This document shows positions 39,776 to 52,130 of a stretch of DNA of 64,000 nucleotides, in pieces. Under the pieces are notes generated by a model. The model did no database searches. It had not been told where the DNA came from and saw only the letters and a list, made by a program, of their open reading frames with translations. The first letter of the stretch is position 1; every line of letters starts with the position of its first letter. The position numbers and the translations under genes were made by a program. Location of the stretch: positions 1 through 64,000 of the forward strand of contig JASAND010011160.1 in NCBI GenBank assembly GCA_030248195.1, given 5' to 3'. The stretch comes from Trissonchulus latispiculum. Taxonomy: Eukaryota; Nematoda; Enoplea; Enoplida; Ironidae.

Positions 39776-41307
39776 TAAAATAACAACTTCATTTAGAAGT
39801 TATGTCTGAAAAATAGAAAGTACATAATAAATATGTACGTATATATGCGATGCGTCAGATATATATATATATATATATACTCGGCGCAGGCACAGCCAGA
39901 AAAAATCTATTGATTGGTGGGCCCAATTTCGGGGAGGGGGGCGGAGCTCCCTAGAGGGTAGAAAACATTTTCACCTCAAATGTGGAGCCCGGTTGCGAAA
40001 ATGTTTTGAAAAAATTCAAGAGAGGGGAGTATGCATATTGCATACATATTTATTATTCTAGGAATTGTTTTCCAGGGATTCAGACGGGATGAGTTGCGTA
40101 TATACTTTTCTGAAAAAGCTATCGCATAAGAAAACCTGACTTCTCGAAATGTTGAACTTTACCAAACAGTGACATTTAAATAACAACCCAGCGAAGTCGT
40201 AAATTTTGTAAAATATGGATATATTTTCTACAAAGCTGTGGTTTGGGGTTGCGAGATTCCCGCCCAAAGCATTTCACGATGGGACCCGTAGGAACGGGAA
40301 GACGGCAATGTGAAAATTTCCTTTCTCTCAAACAACTTCAGCTGTACAGATTTTAGGGTTGGCTTTTTTTCAGAAAAAGCAACTGCCAGAAAAATCCTTT
40401 TTTCCGGTTTTTCCGATTTATTCCTATTTCCGGCCACCCCAAAATTCACCAATGTGCAAAAAGTTGCGTCATTTCATGTTTCTGCATGCATAGAAGCAGT
40501 TTTCAAAATATTTAATAGCCACATCGGGTAGTGCACCAATGCCAGAAAACTAGGAAGCAATGTTTACCAGGTTAAAACAATAGGTGTTACCATAGCTTTA
40601 GTGTAGCGTACAAGAGCCAAACAGTTGCCAACTTATACAAATCCAAAAGTTCAAAACCGACTTTTCATAGTACTATTTTTGAGTCCTCAGCCTGCGTGAG
40701 TGCGGGGCCTTGGGGAAACGGTCATGGCTGGGTATAAAAGCTTGCGCTTTTATTTGGCACAGTTTGGCTGGGCCTAAGTAGCTTCCAGCCCGACTTAGGG
40801 TGGTCGTATTTTTTCGGACTCGGGCGGTGTATTTTTTCGAACAACTATTTACTATACGTATATACGTACGTATTAAAAAAGCGGCCATACAAAACATGTG
40901 TCACAGGAGTTTCGGAATCACCGACGAGTTTAATTTTTCTTTCATTTTGAAAACGGGGATTCTTGAAACGTGATATAAAAGCGTGCCATATGCATAAGCA
41001 AATTACATGTCAAAACCACAAACCAAAACGGTCGTGCACATTCATAAATGCCTAACACAAGACAATATAAATTGAACGCAACGCATAGGCGTTAAATTTT
41101 CCGATGTGAATGTCTAGAACTAGTTACGGGAGAACTTTTTAAGCAGACAAAAGTCACTATGCGTAATGCACATAACAAAACAAGTACAAACGCTATTATC
41201 CTGTCACCTCAGCCAAACAAAAACTTTAGTCGGTTGAGAAAAGTAATAAAATCGACAAAACAGGACATATTCCACGCGATGCATAAATCAGCATGTTCAT
41301 ATATAGC
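39776..41307. other. Upstream of the receptor gene, no gene seen
   Basis: Contains AT tracts (39860-39880), a short perfect hairpin ATAAAAGC/GCTTTTAT at about 40735-40754, and no recognisable exon. Promoter elements of the receptor may lie just upstream of 39775 but I cannot point to one. Confidence 0.4.
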
Positions 41308-41579
41308 TAAGCTGACAAAATGATAAAGAAATAATGAAAAACGCCTGCCTGCAGTCACTATGGCCGAAGCCTTAGTCCGAACAGGAGAGAGCCAATGGGC
41401 GCTGTGAGCGCTCTTACCCAGAGAGAACTAGTCTCTGGAGCTCCTGCCTGGTTGTCCCAGAAGGACAGCCAGCTCGGCTCTATCTGTGCTGCAACATAGC
41501 CAGAGAAGGTTTTATCAAAACCTCTCTGACTGTGCTATGCACAGAAAGAGGACTTTTCTTGATGTAAGCTGACAAAATG
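41308..41579 (-). mobile_element. Retroposon of a structured RNA, 242 bp, 15-bp target duplication
   Basis: TAAGCTGACAAAATG occurs exactly at 41308-41322 and 41565-41579. The insert between them, read on the minus strand, folds by eye into at least four consecutive hairpins. One has a C(UUCG)G tetraloop (GGCTTCGGCC), and another is a long AGAGAGG/CCTTCTCT arm. It ends in a T/A-rich tail (CGTTTTTCATTATTTC). Long duplications and an AT tail point to LINE-driven retroposition. I find no clear pol III A/B boxes and do not recognise the parent RNA. Confidence 0.7.
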
Positions 41580-43154
41580 GTTGGAGCGCAAAACTTAGGA
41601 AAGCAGCACAATTAATAACCCAGAGATGCTTTTCTGATGCGGAAGTAAACAGTGTAACTCCGATTTACTTAATCCGTGTCAAAAAATCACGTTGTAAAAT
41701 GTCAAATATATAATAAAATTAACATTTTTCCCTCTGTTGGGGAAATGGAATGAATGCAAAACTTTAGTCAACCGTGCCACACACAAGCGAACTAACCGCA
41801 GACAATTTGTTAGTAATTAGTGCGTATATACATAAATCCGTTAATTAAAGTTGCCCACTATACATACACATACGTAGCACGGGGCGGGGGTGGGGGAATT
41901 CCCCCGAAATTGTGGACCTCCCCAGGAATTTTCGCCGTGCCACGTGCAAAACGCTTATTTTGCAAAAAGAATTTTGCGCCTTCGGCGCTAACTATGTGCT
42001 GCATCGTACCATCATAATACCTATATATATACGTGTTTCGCACACCAATATGAGTCCCTAATATATATACTCTATTTGGTATATTTTGACCATCGTCTGC
42101 GTCATTTGAGTGCGTGAACACGTGCTGGGCCTTAAGGAAAATTTTAATTTCAAAGAATATATACTTTGTAAAAATTCCGCGAATGTGAAGAAGGTGAAAA
42201 TTTCTCAGCATCTGGGGGCTCGGCCCCAGATCCCCTGCCCGAACGATTCTTGCATTCCTCCGAAAAATTTGTTCTGGCTGCGCTAATGCCATTAGTGTTA
42301 TAAATACGAACGTACATTATGTAATACACCTAATGCATAGTGACGGAATGTGACTAATACATAAAAAGTGAGTGAGCAGAATAGTACACAACTAAACTTA
42401 ACATACATGCAGACACAGGTTACAGGGAGGCAGCTCCTGCAACAATAGAAGAAATGCAAACACTCAAAAATAAGGCTGCAGACATGACTGGCCCATGAAG
42501 TGTACACTTACAATGCTTCACTTCACATATGAACTCTGCTATAAAATCAAACTTAGTTTTTTAAAGGAGCAATGAGAAAAATATGTACGCATTTCAAATA
42601 GCAATCAGAATTTGTGACTGTGAGCTGCGAAAACATCGTATTCATAACGCATATAATATACAAAGCATACGCACAGATTTACGTATATATATATACTACA
42701 TACGTATACAAATTCGTGTATGTATCAACGATGTTTTCAAACAACCGTTACGTAACAAGCATTCGCACAGGGTTATGCAAAGTGTTAAAAATACTTATAT
42801 ATACGTATACTGAAAGGAGCTATATATTATAGGGGACGCGATAACTCTCCCTCTATAATATGGGTGTAAAAGGCACTGCGTGGCCCTTACAGACCCGTTC
42901 TACCACCCTGCCAGCTAAATACTCAACGAAACAAAACAAGCCAACTTTGGTATCATTGGAATCAGAACGACGAGTATATATATAGTCAGGGCGGGGATAC
43001 ACACCCGAAAAGATGGGGAGAAAAAACACACCCACCCAGAGAACTCAAGGTAGCAGATATAGAGACCTAGTATAGCGTGTAAATAAAAGCGCGATCCTTT
43101 TACAGTAAAACCATACCCATCATTAGGTTGGTATGGGCGAAAGCGGTCTATATG
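41580..43154. other. Non-coding; possible hAT-like G/C-rich element at 41869-42288
   Basis: The ends CATACGTAGCACGG and, inverted, CATTAGCGCAGCCAG resemble other hAT-like tips here, but flanks show no duplication. The rest is AT-rich with TACGTA tracts. A DNA word TTTGATACCAAA-like occurs on the minus strand near 42940. Confidence 0.45.
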
Positions 43155-43363
43155 TAGCAAGGTTAACAAAAAATCAACCCGAAAATTCGCAAAAAATCAC
43201 CCACCTACAGGATTAGTAACAAGCCGCAGCTAGAAAATTTTTGGCGTGGTAATAGCCAGAGGTCCCAACCTTAACATATATAAGTTTGACCGCCGAGGCC
43301 CAACTCCTTCGACCAGGGTGCCAAAAATAGTCGACCCCCCACCAAATCGACCCTCGAACACTC

Positions 43364-43954
43364 CTGGGCTTTTTTCAGTGGGGGGGCGGCGGGGGCGCTG
43401 TCCCCCACTTTTCGGCCCCCCCCCCCACTCGACCCGTTCCTCCCCACTTTTTTGGGCTTCCCCACCGCTCACTATGAGGTGCCCAAAAAATGCCAAATTT
43501 TAAGGATTTTTGGTCAAGATTTTCAAAAATTTTCCGGCTTCGCAGTCTAGGACCAAAAATCGTATATTTTGCTACTCAGGTGGCCATGGTGGCATGCCCC
43601 CCCCCGAAAAATGAGACAATAGAAAAAATTTTAATGAGTAGCAGCAGCGCGAATAAATATTTCGAACAATTTTCGCCTGCGGCGCTACTTTTTAATGAAT
43701 ATCTCAAAAAGCACCAGATTTTGCTTGAAAATTTCCACCATCTGTTTCGTTGCGGAAGCAATTTCAGAGCATTTTTGGACTGCCCCCCTCCGAAAGTTTT
43801 TCTGGCTACGCTAGTGGTTATAGCAGTATATATATGTAGAAGCAGGCTATTTTTATTGCAGTTTTGCCAATTTTAGACAACTTTGGATTCCTCCCCCCAA
43901 TTTGGGTCCCCCCCGTTTCCCCACCCCCACTTTTTTCGCCTAGAAAAAGCCCAG
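43364..43954. mobile_element. G/C-tract element 5 (591 bp)
   Basis: Tips CTGGGCTTTTTTCAG and, inverted, CTAGAAAAAGCCCAG. G tract inside the left tip, C tract inside the right. Internal repeats resemble the hAT-like TGGCTACGCTAGTGG end (43795-43811). Nested in the outer TAGCAAGG element. Confidence 0.7.
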
Positions 43955-44595
43955 CAACTCCGGACCAAAATTGAAAATTTTACTATTACTCAGACAACGA
44001 ACTTCGATTGGCTAACCCATATTATACCGTGTAACATGTCCATACTCTGCACTATCTAGCCATATATTAATATCTTGCCATGACCTCTGGGCTGGCCCAC
44101 GGCGGGTGATTTTTTGCGAACTTTTTCGCAAAAAAATCACCCACAACTTTTTGTAAAAAGGTCCGGGGTGACTGCTAGAGCAAAACTAACGGCAAATTCG
44201 AGCTCTGCGACCCCGAACACCTATATCGCACTAGCACATGTGTTTTTAGGTACCTCAGACCCCTCTGACCCAATGGCCGGCTGTTAGTCATGACCCCGAC
44301 CCTCCGGACCCAGGGGGAGGTCAGGATCACATATATATGTGGGCTAAAGCCACATAAAAACTAATGCTCAATTTGAATTCTGTGCCCAAAAACCTATATA
44401 TATAGGCAAGTTTTTAGGCTTCCTGGACCTTGAAATAAAACTTTTGACCCTGGGCCAAGTCATGTGACCAGTCCAGATGCGAAATTACTTCTCCATATTG
44501 TTTGCGCTGTGCTTACTAGAGCAATAGAACACCAAATAAGTAGATTTCTAGCTTCCTGGAGTCATTAAACAGCGCTAAGAGAATTGGCCAGGGTA

Positions 44596-44898
44596 TAGCA
44601 AGGTTAACAAAAAATCACCCGAAATTTTAACAAAAACAAATCACCCCACCCTGACACACAGGGAAGTCGCAGAGACCAACTTTTTGCGTGGTGATAGCCA
44701 CACATCTCGACATTACAGCCTGTGAGTTTGATCCCCTAGGCCCTCTCCATGCGTTCAGGGCAGACCTTTAAGTGAAGGTACCCAAAAGTGACCTCAAAAA
44801 CATTCATGACCGAAATTCGAATTTCGACTGCTATTTACTAAGGGAAAACCCTAGACAACCCATATTGTACACATGACATATCCTGACTGTGCGCTATG

Positions 44899-44944
<46 letters not shown>

Positions 44945-46666
44945 TTCCCGGTCGGACCTCTGAGCCATCCTGGGGTGGGTGATTTTTTGTTAAAATTTTA
45001 ACAAATAATCACTTTCATATTTTGTTACTGAAGTCAGAACAGCAGCTGGAGCAAAACTAACGCCAAATTCGAGTTCAGCGATCTCGAAAACCCTTATAGC
45101 CGTTGTTTTTGAGGTTGTATGACACTTCTGGGAGTCCAACCTGGTAACCAGCCGAGCCTGAACCGTCCGACGGTAAACGTGAATCCGGCAGCCAGTATTA
45201 GACTATAGTTACCTACAAATGCCAGATTTGAATTCTGCGCACGAGAAAATCCCCTAGGACATGTTTTTAGCCATTTCCGACTGCCCAGTTGGTACCTGGA
45301 AGGTCCGGAAGGGTCCGGCAGGGGTCACGTGACCGTGGGTCATATACCGCCAACATACGAAGTCCTACGTTTCTCTACCAAAACGACTGGAAATAAGTTA
45401 TATATAATCACTCACAAACACGAAAAAACAACGTTTTAGCCTTTAAAACGGCATTTTAGAGCCACCAGACTTCATACTAGACCCTGCCGGGTCGAGTCGA
45501 GTTGGCCGAGTGGTCTAAGGCGCTGGTCAGAAGTTCCGATCTTACGGTCGATGGTTCGATCCCCAGAACCCACAAAGCTTTCTCGACTCTAGCGAACCCA
45601 GCTATCCATCCTTAACTGGTCGGTAAATGGGTACCACTACGACGGTGGGAAGGTAACAGGAGTCTGTGCAGAAGGGCCGGCCCCCCTTCCACGGATGCAG
45701 TCATCATTTGAGGTGACACTCCTGGCTCTACGGCTGAGAATCCGGGGATGAGCACCGGCACCCCATGTCCTGTGGCAGGACGGAGATATCTCCTGGGGTA
45801 AACCTTTACCTTTTTTACCTGCCGGGGGCCGTCAGTGACCACTAAGACTTCGGCGGGGTGAGTTGCCCTAGTTGGAACACTAGGCTGGTGGTTTTGGGTT
45901 CTAAATATATACGTATAATAATACGTATAATATATCTAATCATAGGTTAACGCGGGGGGGGTCTGGGGGGGGTCCATTTCCCCCCCAACCCGGACAAGGT
46001 ACAAGCCCTATCGCCGTCGGGGACAAGGGGTAACGAAAAAATGGCCAAGGGGTAACGAAAAACAGCCGGAAAAAATTAGTTTTTACTGTAAAATTTCAAA
46101 AAATTTCCGGCTTCGCCGGAATTTTTTAAATTAAATGTTTAATTTTTCGGGAAAATTGCGCAAAATTTTGAAATTTTTACCAAAAATTGAAGATTTTTTG
46201 CAAATTTTGACAAAAAATTGCTAATTTTAATAAAATTAGCGCTAATTTTTCGAACAATTTTAAAAAATTTTTCTTGAGGTACAAGCCCCCTGAAAATTTT
46301 TGTTCAAGGTACTAGCCCCCTCAAAAGTTTTCGGGGACAAGCCCCCCCCAGGACCCGACCCTATGTTAATGTATGTATCTAATATATCTAAAATTGATGA
46401 GAAAACGATGCTAGCTGCTCTCTGGGATCCGATCTGCCACTGATTGTTTGTTAACGAGTGATTTTTTGTGAAACCGTTAACAAAAAAATCACGAACTTTC
46501 ACCTACTTCAACTTACTGGTAGGTCGTAGAGCAGCGAAACTAGGGTGGTTTAAAGCTAAGCTTAGCCCAAGACCTATCCATGGGTCCTCAAAGTAATCGA
46601 TTTGGCTTAGTTTTGTGAAAGTTCCAGCCAAAAAACCAAATTTTGATTTTTTTGTTAACCTTGCTA
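44596..46666. mobile_element. Inner TAGCAAGG-ended element, TA flanks
   Basis: Perfect inverted tips TAGCAAGGTTAACAAAAA, with TA on both sides (44594-44595 and 46667-46668), as for TA-targeting elements. Hairpins lie at 44975-45010 and 46458-46495. It carries a (TA)n tract at 44904-44942, several degenerate copies of a unit with CGAGTTCAGCGATCTCGAAA, and a tRNA-derived SINE. Confidence 0.7.
45492..45817 (+). mobile_element. tRNA-derived SINE
   Basis: The 5' part looks like a class II tRNA (Leu/Ser type): A box TGGCCGAGTGG (45503-45513) and B box GGTTCGATCCC (45553-45563), the pol III internal promoter. A ~230-bp unrelated body follows, ending in TTTACCTTTTTTA. CCTGCCGGG flanks it on both sides (45483-45491 and 45818-45826), a likely target duplication. 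It is too long and poorly folded downstream to be a tRNA gene. Confidence 0.75.
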
Positions 46667-47061
46667 TAGCCACTTTGGACCCGGGGGTCGAGAACCAAAA
46701 TCCGAATTCCAGCCAGCTCAAAAAAACTTGGGGGGGGGCCAATTTTTAATATAACACTATGGACTCACTATGCTCTATTTATCCACGAAAAGAGAAATTT
46801 CCTAGCTATATCCTGGGATTTGATCTATGGGTGATTTTTTTGCGAACCCGTGATGTTTTTTGAATTCGTTAACAAAAAATCACAAAATTTTTTATTACTC
46901 TCGCTACACAAGGGCTATCGGCATGAAATTAGCAGCATATATATAGAGGGCGTCATTACCAGTTGATACGCATAATCAGAATTATTTCGATCGGACTTCA
47001 TTTGCGACAATGGCAGCAAAATTTCTATTTTTGATTTTTTATTAACCTTGCTATATTCTGA

Positions 47062-47178
47062 CTAGTGATGTGCGCCGGAGCTCCGCTCCGACGGAGCTCC
47101 GGAGCGGAGCTCCGATTTTCGGTGCTCCGGAGCGAGCTTCTGCTCCGGAGCTCCGGGCTCCGGGTACCCGGAGCAGCC
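47062..47178. repeat. GCTCCGGAGC low-complexity block
   Basis: Repeated palindromic GCTCCGGAGCGGAGC words; spurious arginine/serine-rich open frame on the minus strand. Confidence 0.7.
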
Positions 47179-47629
47179 ATTTTCAAGCTTTGAATCCTGT
47201 CTGTGTTCATAAGTTGGGTAATGAAGCAACATTTGAACACTTTTAACGATTTCATTCTGTAGTCTCACGAACAGTGCGTAAAAACTGTAATTAATTAGAG
47301 CCCGTATTTTTAATTTTTCTATTTTCTCAAGACTGCTGTATGATTCGTTTTCTGGAGACAACTTTTCCAACTTGTCCAGATGACAAAATTGAAAATTTAA
47401 ATATATAATATATTCTAAACTATGACCTCTAAGAATTACTTCCATAAAAGTTTTTAATTAATTGCAATTAATTAATCCATCAATTATTCCTTATTACGAC
47501 AAAATCTATTCTTCTACGCAAACTTTCAATGTCTGCAAATGTTTTCTTTGCTTTTTCTCACACATCTTTTCTAATATGTTTCAGATAAAATTTCTCATTC
47601 AAATTTATTTATGATTATATTATATATAT
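47179..47629. other. Non-coding, no defined feature
   Basis: AT-rich, chance open frame only. Confidence 0.4.
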
Positions 47630-48610
47630 GTTACGGGCAGATGAATAAATTGGACACTTCTGAAAGTGTCCAGACAGATAGATAAATTATGCATGTGCGC
47701 AGACAGATAGATAAATTCTTACAATTATCGCATTCTGTCCGGACAGATGAGTAAATTATCTATGTGTCCAGAATAAGGTTGGACAGATGCGTAAATTTTT
47801 AAACTAAGAACTATTAATGGAGAATATTTGTGCTTATAGCTGTTATTTAACTTCAGTATTATTCTTTACTTTATTTTAAATAGTTAATTCATCGTTCTAA
47901 AGCAAAGCTTGTTATTATATTTTATTAGCTTATGATTGCTTAAATTTCAAAATGTCTTATTTGATTTTGTTAATTTTATAAATTATAACATTTTTATTTA
48001 ATAATTATTTTGTGTACTTATTTGTATGTAATTGCCATTAAAAAGAGATTAGGCAATACGTATATAAATAAATAATTATACGTTAGCATAAAATGTAAAT
48101 TTAATTCTTGTTAGTTTCACCGTTGGTTTCCATTTTAAATTACGTTAAAATAACGGCACCAAAATTTCACAAATAAGTACATAAAATATATAATTAAAAT
48201 TAATTAACAAATAAATAAATTATCAATAGCGATCAATAATTGGAACGAAATCTAATAAATGCTATATAAAATTAATTAAGTCAAGTAACAGATTTAAAAT
48301 TTAATAAAATATAAGCTAATAAAATGTAGTAACAAGTCTTTAGAACAATGCATAAACTATAAAAAATAAAGTGACGAACAATACTGAAGTTAAACAACAG
48401 ATATAAACACAAATATTCTGAACTGTTAGTTCTTAGTTTAAAAATTTACGCATCTGTCCAACCTTGTTCTGGACACATAGATAATTTACTCATCTGTCCG
48501 GACAGAATGCGATAATTGTAAGAATTTATCTATCTGTCTGCGCACATGCATAATTTATCTATCTGTCTGGACACTTTCAGAAGTGTCCAATTTATTCATC
48601 TGCCCGTAAC
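47630..48610. mobile_element. Fold-back element with five repeated sub-terminal sites per arm
   Basis: Tips GTTACGGGCAGATGAATAAA and its inverse CTGCCCGTAAC. The arms (47630-48030 and 48220-48610) are complementary almost to the centre. Near each tip, five copies of a GACAGATRRRTAAATT-like site alternate with short palindromes such as GGACACTTC/GAAAGTGTCC and GTCCGGAC. No coding capacity. Confidence 0.85.
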
Positions 48611-48917
48611 ATATACATACTTTATTAAAAGATAAACAGTGGAGTGGATAAAAGCAAATCTGGTCCACATTGTTAAATTTGCAATAATTCAGTATGGATT
48701 GGAAAATTTAGTTTTTGACGAAATTCTCGTACGAATTTAATGGAGTCATAACTCCTAATCTTATAAAACTTAAACTTAGCAAATCTTGAAACAGTGAAAC
48801 AATAGAATTAAACGGCAGTGTAAACGAACACATGCTTTTATATATAAATATACAAACGCAACAAAATGCATAATCAAACAGCCATATATATATATATTCT
48901 GTGAAAATTTGTCAAAA

Positions 48918-51096
48918 CAGGGATTTTTTTCAAAATCGGACCTGTGTAAATCTTGTGTAAATTTAAATTTCAGTGTGTATTTTTGTTTGAAGCTGTGTAA
49001 AATCTAAAAGCATTGTTTTTCAGATATAATACGAAATAAAATAAATTTAAACGTTATTTTCCAATCATTCAAGTCAACGTTCTGCTAGCTGCACTTGTGT
49101 AACTTCACGGAAGAACCCAACGGGGAGTCCGGGGGGCGGAGCCCCCCAGATGCTGAGGAAATTTTGTAAATTGTAATAAAATTCACAATGGAAAAGTCTA
49201 TAAAGAAAGATTAATCAGTTAAGGGGGGGGGGGGTGCTACGAATTTCACTAAAAGTTCGATGTTGGAAAAACTAGCTAGTCTTTTGCCATATAATAGTAT
49301 TAAGTTTGGTGTAAAATAGTTTAAAGTTTGAAAGAATTCCATGCAGCTTAGCGTCCTGTGGAGCCATCAGAATTTAGTGTTGGCGGTCCAAAGCTCGACA
49401 TGACACGTACACAAACTTTGCCTCGCCCTGATCGCTATGCGCAAAGTACAGTACCCAAATTTTCCAGAAATAGTACTGACATATAGCGCTTTGATATCGT
49501 GTAAAATAATCTTTAGACCAGTGTACACTTTTCTGTGCGATACAATCAAAGTGCGAAAAATTGGGTCTTGTAGGTCTATACGGGTGGAGGTTAACTAACG
49601 TCTAATGAGCTGTGATTTATCAAGGGAGCCCAACTTTGCTCCAATTAATACTCCAAGTATCTGTCTTAACTTATGTAAAAAGGACGTGATTTCGTTAATC
49701 CCTGCGTTCGCAGTGATAGATTACATAATCGATAGTGTCGCTGTTTTTGGTGCCATTTCGAAGATGTGAGTCAATTACTCCAAAGTACTGCGGCAGAATC
49801 GGCTGAAACCTTGCGCATTACAGGCCAGTGAGTGTAGCAAGATGTGCAGAAAGCTAGGTCACTAAACCTCGCTTCAATATTTAGAAATGCTAGATTTATT
49901 TCAAGAAGTATGGTTGGCTATCGCTCCGAAAAGCTCTAAGACAGTAGTAAACGCATACTGAACGAAGGAAGCGTCATATCAAAAAACGGATGTCATATTC
50001 GGATTCAGCAGGTCAAATAACCCCTATAAGCACCTTTTTGGCAAAATCGGAGACAAAAAATGTTTTGACCCCATTTTTACTGCGCTTAGCTAGCTTTTCA
50101 GGTGTAAAAATAAGGGTTATTTCTTAACAAAAAGTTTGCTAGCACACAAACCAGAAAACCAAAACCCTCGAAACTCACAGACAGTTTGCCCCTAATAGAG
50201 CCTGATATTTGGTAAAAAGCTGGGGTAGGCTAGGGGCTGACAATTTTATTAGATCGAAAACAGCGCACGGTCACATCGCAACTTTTTGTCAAATTTCAAA
50301 CTTTGAGCTGTTATAGCTGAAGAAGGAAGCAACGCTCGAAAGCCGGAATACTTTTAATATTTAGCACTAGTAACAGTTAACATTTGTGGCTAAAAGTTTC
50401 AGAATTGGTCAAACCGTTAATCCACCAGAGTTCAGAAAATCTTTTTCAAAAAACCCACTTTTCGCACCAAAATTTCGACTTGGCGTAGTGCCAGAATCGA
50501 TGTGTGTTAGATATAATAATGCCCACTACGGACTATTTAACCACTATTTAACCTTGATATGTTAGCTAATCATATGCCAAAAGGTAGGTCTCTCTGAAGA
50601 AGTTGGGCAAAACCGTTCGTAGCCCCCCCCCTTAAATGTCAAAACTAGATCTCCTACTGAAACGATTTCTTTATTTTTCCAACTTTTTGGAATACTTTTT
50701 CTCTCAAACACGCTGGTTACGTACTAAAAGGTTTGAAGCTTTAATTGCTGCTGGGGATGGATCCATTATGGACAGAAAACACCAATTCTACAATAGATAC
50801 CTAGAACAGCGGGGGGTCTGAGGGGCGCAGCCCCCCAGAAGTTGAGAAATTTTTTGAAAAATTAAAATTTAAAATTAAATGATTGGAAAGAGGTGGGGTC
50901 TGGGGGCGGCAGCCCCCAGCTAAAAGCTAGAGCTATTTTAAATATAAAAGGCTTGAAAACTATTTTTTCAGAGCACTTTTTGCCAAACATATTCAAAAAT
51001 TTTGCTGTGTATTTTTGTGTGTAAATTAGTTTTTCACTGTGTAAATTTATTTTTTTTGTGTAAATACACAGTATTTTACACAAAAAGAAAACCATG
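48918..51096 (+). mobile_element. hAT-like element, copy 1 (2.18 kb), non-autonomous
   Basis: Starts CAGGGATTTTTTTTC and ends AGAAAACCATG, weak inverted tips with repeated TGTGTAAAT near both ends. The right flank is GTTTGTGG, as in copy 2. The left flank lacks that 8-mer because the duplication starts at the tip. Open frames inside are short. Confidence 0.6.
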
Positions 51097-52130
51097 GTTT
51101 GTGGCAAATTACTTAATTGGATTAAAGGTTTTCTTTCTGACAGAACTCAGTTCGTGGAATTGAATGGTTGTAAATCAGCTAGATCGAAAGTTACAAGTGG
51201 AGTTCCTCAAGGAACTGTTCTCGGCACTGTTCTTTTCCTCATTTTTATTAATGATATTGTTACTTCAGTTAAGTCCGCTAAAATTCTGATTTATGCCGAT
51301 GACGTTAAACTGTACATTGAAACTTGTCGATCTACCGTTTCTGATCCACGTTTACAGGAAGAACTTAGGCGGCTGTATGAATGGTCGTTAACATGGCAAC
51401 TGAGTCTTGCCATTTCTAAATGTTCAGTCTCTGTTTACGGTCCAAGCATACAACCGCCGCTATACACTATAAATAATGAAATTTTGCCAATTACTTTGAG
51501 CATGCGTGATCTTGGATTTTTAATTAGCAGTGATTTCAAATTTAGTGAGCATTGCGAAAATATTTTTAAAAAAGCTATGAGAGTGCAAGCTTTGTTTTTT
51601 AGAGTTTTTAAGTGCAGAGACAAAAATTTTATGCTTAAATTTTTTACAACTTATGTCAGACCTATAGTTGAATCGGGTAGTGCAGTCTGGTCTCCTCATC
51701 TTTTAAAAGATATAGACCAAATAGAAAATATCCAGCACAGGTTTACAAAGCGAATATATACCTGCTGTAGCTGATTTGCCGTATAAACAACGCTTGATAC
51801 AATTAGGCTTAGATTCACTTGAATTAAGGCGAATACGAACAGATCTCAAGGTAATGTACAAAATAGTTACCCAAATTTTTGATGTCCCCTTTGATATGGC
51901 TTTTCAGTACGCTACACAATCTGGTACCAGAAGTCATAGTCTGAGAATTAATTTACCTAGGAGAGTATCTTCTAATTCTTTAAATAACTTATTTCATATC
52001 AGAATAGTCGCAATGTGAAATTTACTCCTGAGCTTGTAGTTACAGCTCAAAGCTTTAACACTTTTAGTAATGCTTTGGCTTCCGTTGATTTATCAGGTTT
52101 TGTTAGGGGGCGTGGGGTCAGCTGATCACG
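51091..52130 (+). pseudogene. Non-LTR retrotransposon RT, C-terminal half, copy 1
   Basis: Contains GKLLNWIKGFLSDRTQ, the SGVPQGTVLGTVLFLIFIND box, catalytic YADDVKLY and the usual tail (FTTYVRPIVESGSAVWSP). Jockey/CR1-type by motif spacing. The frame breaks after TCCS, where the reading continues one frame over with PYKQRLIQLGLDSLELRR. Copy 1 has an additional TGG to TGA change at about 52017 and a one-base loss nearby, neither in copy 2. Confidence 0.88.

Larger units (their letters stand above)
43155..47053. mobile_element. Outer TAGCAAGG-ended element (3.9 kb)
   Basis: Begins TAGCAAGGTTAACAAAAAAT and ends with the reverse complement (one change: ATTAACCTTGCTA). It contains an inner copy, a G/C-tract element and several hairpins of the form GGTGATTTTTTGCGAA/TTCGCAAAAAATCACC. 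No transposase. Confidence 0.6.

Noticed and set aside
45492..45580. A tRNA-Leu/Ser gene
   Set aside because: A and B boxes are present, but the arms do not fold cleanly and the sequence continues into a SINE body with flanking duplications.
47025..47445. Ser/Arg-rich minus-strand frames
   Set aside because: Generated by the GCTCCGGAGC low-complexity block.
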